Below, one piece after another: positions 6,019-7,180 of a stretch of 7,180 nucleotides of DNA; positions within the stretch are counted from its first letter, which is position 1; the number at the start of each line of letters is the position of its first letter. A program made the position numbers and the translations under genes. This DNA is from an uncultured Actinomycetes bacterium (lineage in GTDB: Bacteria > Actinomycetota > Actinomycetes > Nanopelagicales > Nanopelagicaceae), in the NCBI GenBank assembly GCA_903865885.1, contig CAIPLJ010000171.1, forward strand, positions 1-7,180, read 5' to 3'. The notes beneath the pieces are model-generated. The model did no database searches. It was not told the origin of the DNA and saw nothing but the letters and a program-made list of their open reading frames with translations.

Positions 6019-6369
6019 TTACTGAAAGTTGCGACGATCCCAACGCTCTTCTAGGCGAGCTGAGAGTGATTTGCGAGCTGCCTTATCACGGTTTCGCCCA
6101 GGCATTGGACGGCTTATTGAGCGGATGAGCAGCAGTACGCCAGTAAGGGCGATGACGAAGCCGAGCGCTCCGATCAAGGTTGTCTTGGCGACAAGGCCTG
6201 CGAAGATGATTGCGATACCTGCAAAGGTGACGAGTGTGCCGAGGAGTAGGCGCGGACGTGGCGGCGCCATTGTGGCTCCGGCAAGTCGTGACTCTAGGCG
6301 TGGGTCATCTGTGGCGAGAGCTTCTTCCATCTCAGCCAGGAGGCGACGTTCACGATCAGATAGAGCCAT
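6019..6369 (-). CDS. DUF3040 family membrane protein
   Basis: This 116-aa protein begins with the DUF3040-type stretch MALSDRERRLLAEMEEALATDDP, a charged helix. Two adjacent hydrophobic segments follow at about 41-60 and 64-83, with a short TT/GAL turn between them. The tail is strongly basic (RNRDKAARKSLSARLEERWDRR), so both ends are probably cytoplasmic. DUF3040 proteins are typical of Actinobacteria and commonly sit near dinB and mraZ; their function is not established and I assign none. The gene lies 32 bp after dinB. There is no Shine-Dalgarno sequence before the ATG, but a -10-like TATTCT ends six bases upstream, consistent with a leaderless transcript. A strong terminator follows the stop. 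The family call is from recalled pattern, not a profile search. Confidence 0.85.
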   Translation of the reverse strand: MALSDRERRLLAEMEEALATDDPRLESRLAGATMAPPRPRLLLGTLVTFAGIAIIFAGLVAKTTLIGALGFVIALTGVLLLIRSISRPMPGRNRDKAARKSLSARLEERWDRRNFQ

Positions 6370-6375
6370 ATAGAG

Positions 6376-6381
6376 AGAATA
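6376..6381 (-). promoter_or_regulatory. Putative -10 element for a leaderless DUF3040 transcript
   Basis: The minus strand reads TATTCT, fitting the TAnnnT form of sigma-70-type -10 boxes, with six bases between it and the ATG at 6369. Transcription would then begin at or next to the start codon. No clear -35 is seen. The absence of any purine-rich ribosome site in the 30 bases upstream supports the idea, but a single hexamer is weak evidence. Confidence 0.35.
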
Positions 6382-6389
6382 GAACAGTT

Positions 6390-6401
6390 CGCACTTGTGC
6401 G
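6390..6401 (-). repeat. Short palindrome between dinB and DUF3040
   Basis: CGCAC and GTGCG face each other across two bases, immediately downstream of the dinB stop and upstream of the putative DUF3040 promoter. The 2-base gap is too small for an RNA hairpin with full pairing, so if it is functional it is more likely a protein site. It may be chance. Confidence 0.3.
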
Positions 6402-7180
6402 CTACTCAGCGTCATCTGAACTCTTTTCAGGCTTAATCAAGCGCCCAGGACGCACGCTAGCCCCGCCAAAACGGGCCTTCGCCTTATCGATTGCAGTATC
6501 TGCCTCACGCCAGCCGAATTCGCGGGCGCCGAGTTCGAGTTGTTTAGGCACGTCATCGTGCAAGTTGCCCAATGAAACCCCCACTAAACGAATACGTGCG
6601 CCGTCATTGTTGAGAGCAAGATATAACTTCTTCACAATTTCATATGTCTCGTGGGTGCTATCGATTCCAAGTGGCACCGTCTTTGAACGCGTGATTGATG
6701 TGAAATCTGCAAATTTAATTTTGATGGTGATGGTCTTTGCGAAGAGATTTGCTTCACGCAACCGAGCAGTTGCTTTCTCGGTCATACGCAGAAATTCACG
6801 TAAGAGTTCTTCAGGGCTATCAATGTCGCGTGAGAATGTCTCTTCATTGCCGATACTTTTTTCAGGTTCATTAACTACAACATCGCGGTAATCGCGACCC
6901 CATGCAAGCTCATAGAGAGATTCACCGGTTGCATCACCGAGCGCCCTGATCAGTGTGGAGCGCGGAGTATTGGCGATATCGGCAACGGTGTGGAGTCCTA
7001 ACCGATCTAGAGACTCGGCAGTCTTTGGCCCTACTCCCCAGATTGCGCGTACTGGCAGTGGATGCAGAAATTGAATAATGCGATCAGATTTAATCTCAAG
7101 CATTCCATTGGGTTTGCAATGTTGTGATGCAAGTTTTGCGATGAACTTCGATGGCGCTATTCCCACAGAACAGGTAATGC
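6402..7180 (-). CDS. dinB: DNA polymerase IV, Y family (5' end cut by window)
   Basis: DinB is a low-fidelity translesion DNA polymerase. The visible 258 residues run from the palm/fingers part TCSVGIAPSKFIAKLAS to the C-terminus. The catalytic Asp and Asp-Glu motifs of the N-terminal palm lie outside the window, so activity cannot be judged. The thumb with a helix-hairpin-helix pattern (LPVRAIWGVGPKTAESLDRLG) is at about visible residues 41-61. The little-finger domain begins near KSIGNEETFSRDI (108-120). The C-terminus has QLELG, in the position of the beta-clamp motif but lacking the final Phe of the QLxLF consensus, then a WREADTAIDKAKARFG segment typical of actinobacterial DinB. A GTG at 7166 is an internal Val codon inside a conserved motif, not the start. 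It probably shares transcription with the DUF3040 gene. Confidence 0.96.
   Translation of the reverse strand, partial: ITCSVGIAPSKFIAKLASQHCKPNGMLEIKSDRIIQFLHPLPVRAIWGVGPKTAESLDRLGLHTVADIANTPRSTLIRALGDATGESLYELAWGRDYRDVVVNEPEKSIGNEETFSRDIDSPEELLREFLRMTEKATARLREANLFAKTITIKIKFADFTSITRSKTVPLGIDSTHETYEIVKKLYLALNNDGARIRLVGVSLGNLHDDVPKQLELGAREFGWREADTAIDKAKARFGGASVRPGRLIKPEKSSDDAE

Noticed and set aside
6382..6390. GAAC-A-GTTC as a LexA (SOS) box near dinB
   Set aside because: Actinobacterial SOS boxes have four bases between GAAC and GTTC; here there is one, and the site is downstream of dinB rather than before it.
7164..7166. GTG as the start of the dinB gene
   Set aside because: The frame continues upstream to the window edge, and this Val lies inside the conserved TCSVGIAPSKF motif, so the gene is truncated by the window.

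Overview
This window is the upstream half of an actinobacterial division and cell wall (dcw) cluster. Everything I can support as coding lies on the minus strand, so transcription runs from right to left. In that direction the order is dinB (5' end cut off by the window), a DUF3040 membrane protein, an intrinsic terminator, a regulatory region, mraZ, a structured leader, rsmH (mraW), ftsL, ftsI, murE and murF (3' end cut off). The pairing of dinB and DUF3040 upstream of mraZ, a divergent ftsL between rsmH and ftsI, and the MraZ and RsmH sequences all point to Actinobacteria. By-eye GC in coding regions is only in the mid-to-high 40s percent, low for the phylum. MurE carries the DNPR signature of meso-diaminopimelate ligases. 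A small freshwater-type actinobacterium such as the acI/Nanopelagicales group fits, but the genus is inference.

Region by region: 6402-7180 is DNA polymerase IV, lacking its catalytic N-terminus only because of the window edge. 6019-6369 is a small two-helix DUF3040 protein that looks leaderless. 5974-6001 is a strong minus-strand terminator that isolates this pair from the dcw operon. 5852-5973 is the mraZ control region, with eight TGGGN-like pentamers on a helical repeat, which I read as the MraZ operator. 5399-5830 is mraZ. 5168-5398 is a 231-bp gap holding a GC-rich, 121-nt inverted-repeat element with an internal CU-loop hairpin just ahead of rsmH. 1-5167 is a tightly packed run of rsmH, ftsL, ftsI, murE and murF, with each junction overlapping by 1 to 8 bp.

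Functionally, MraZ is the DNA-binding regulator expected to control the operon. RsmH methylates 16S rRNA. FtsL and FtsI are septal divisome components (scaffold and transpeptidase). MurE and MurF add the third residue and the D-Ala-D-Ala of the cytoplasmic peptidoglycan precursor. The two most interesting non-coding signals are the long phased MraZ-box array and the rsmH leader RNA. The leader RNA resembles the described mraW RNA motif in position and hairpin type, and its apical loop is complementary to the rsmH ribosome binding site.
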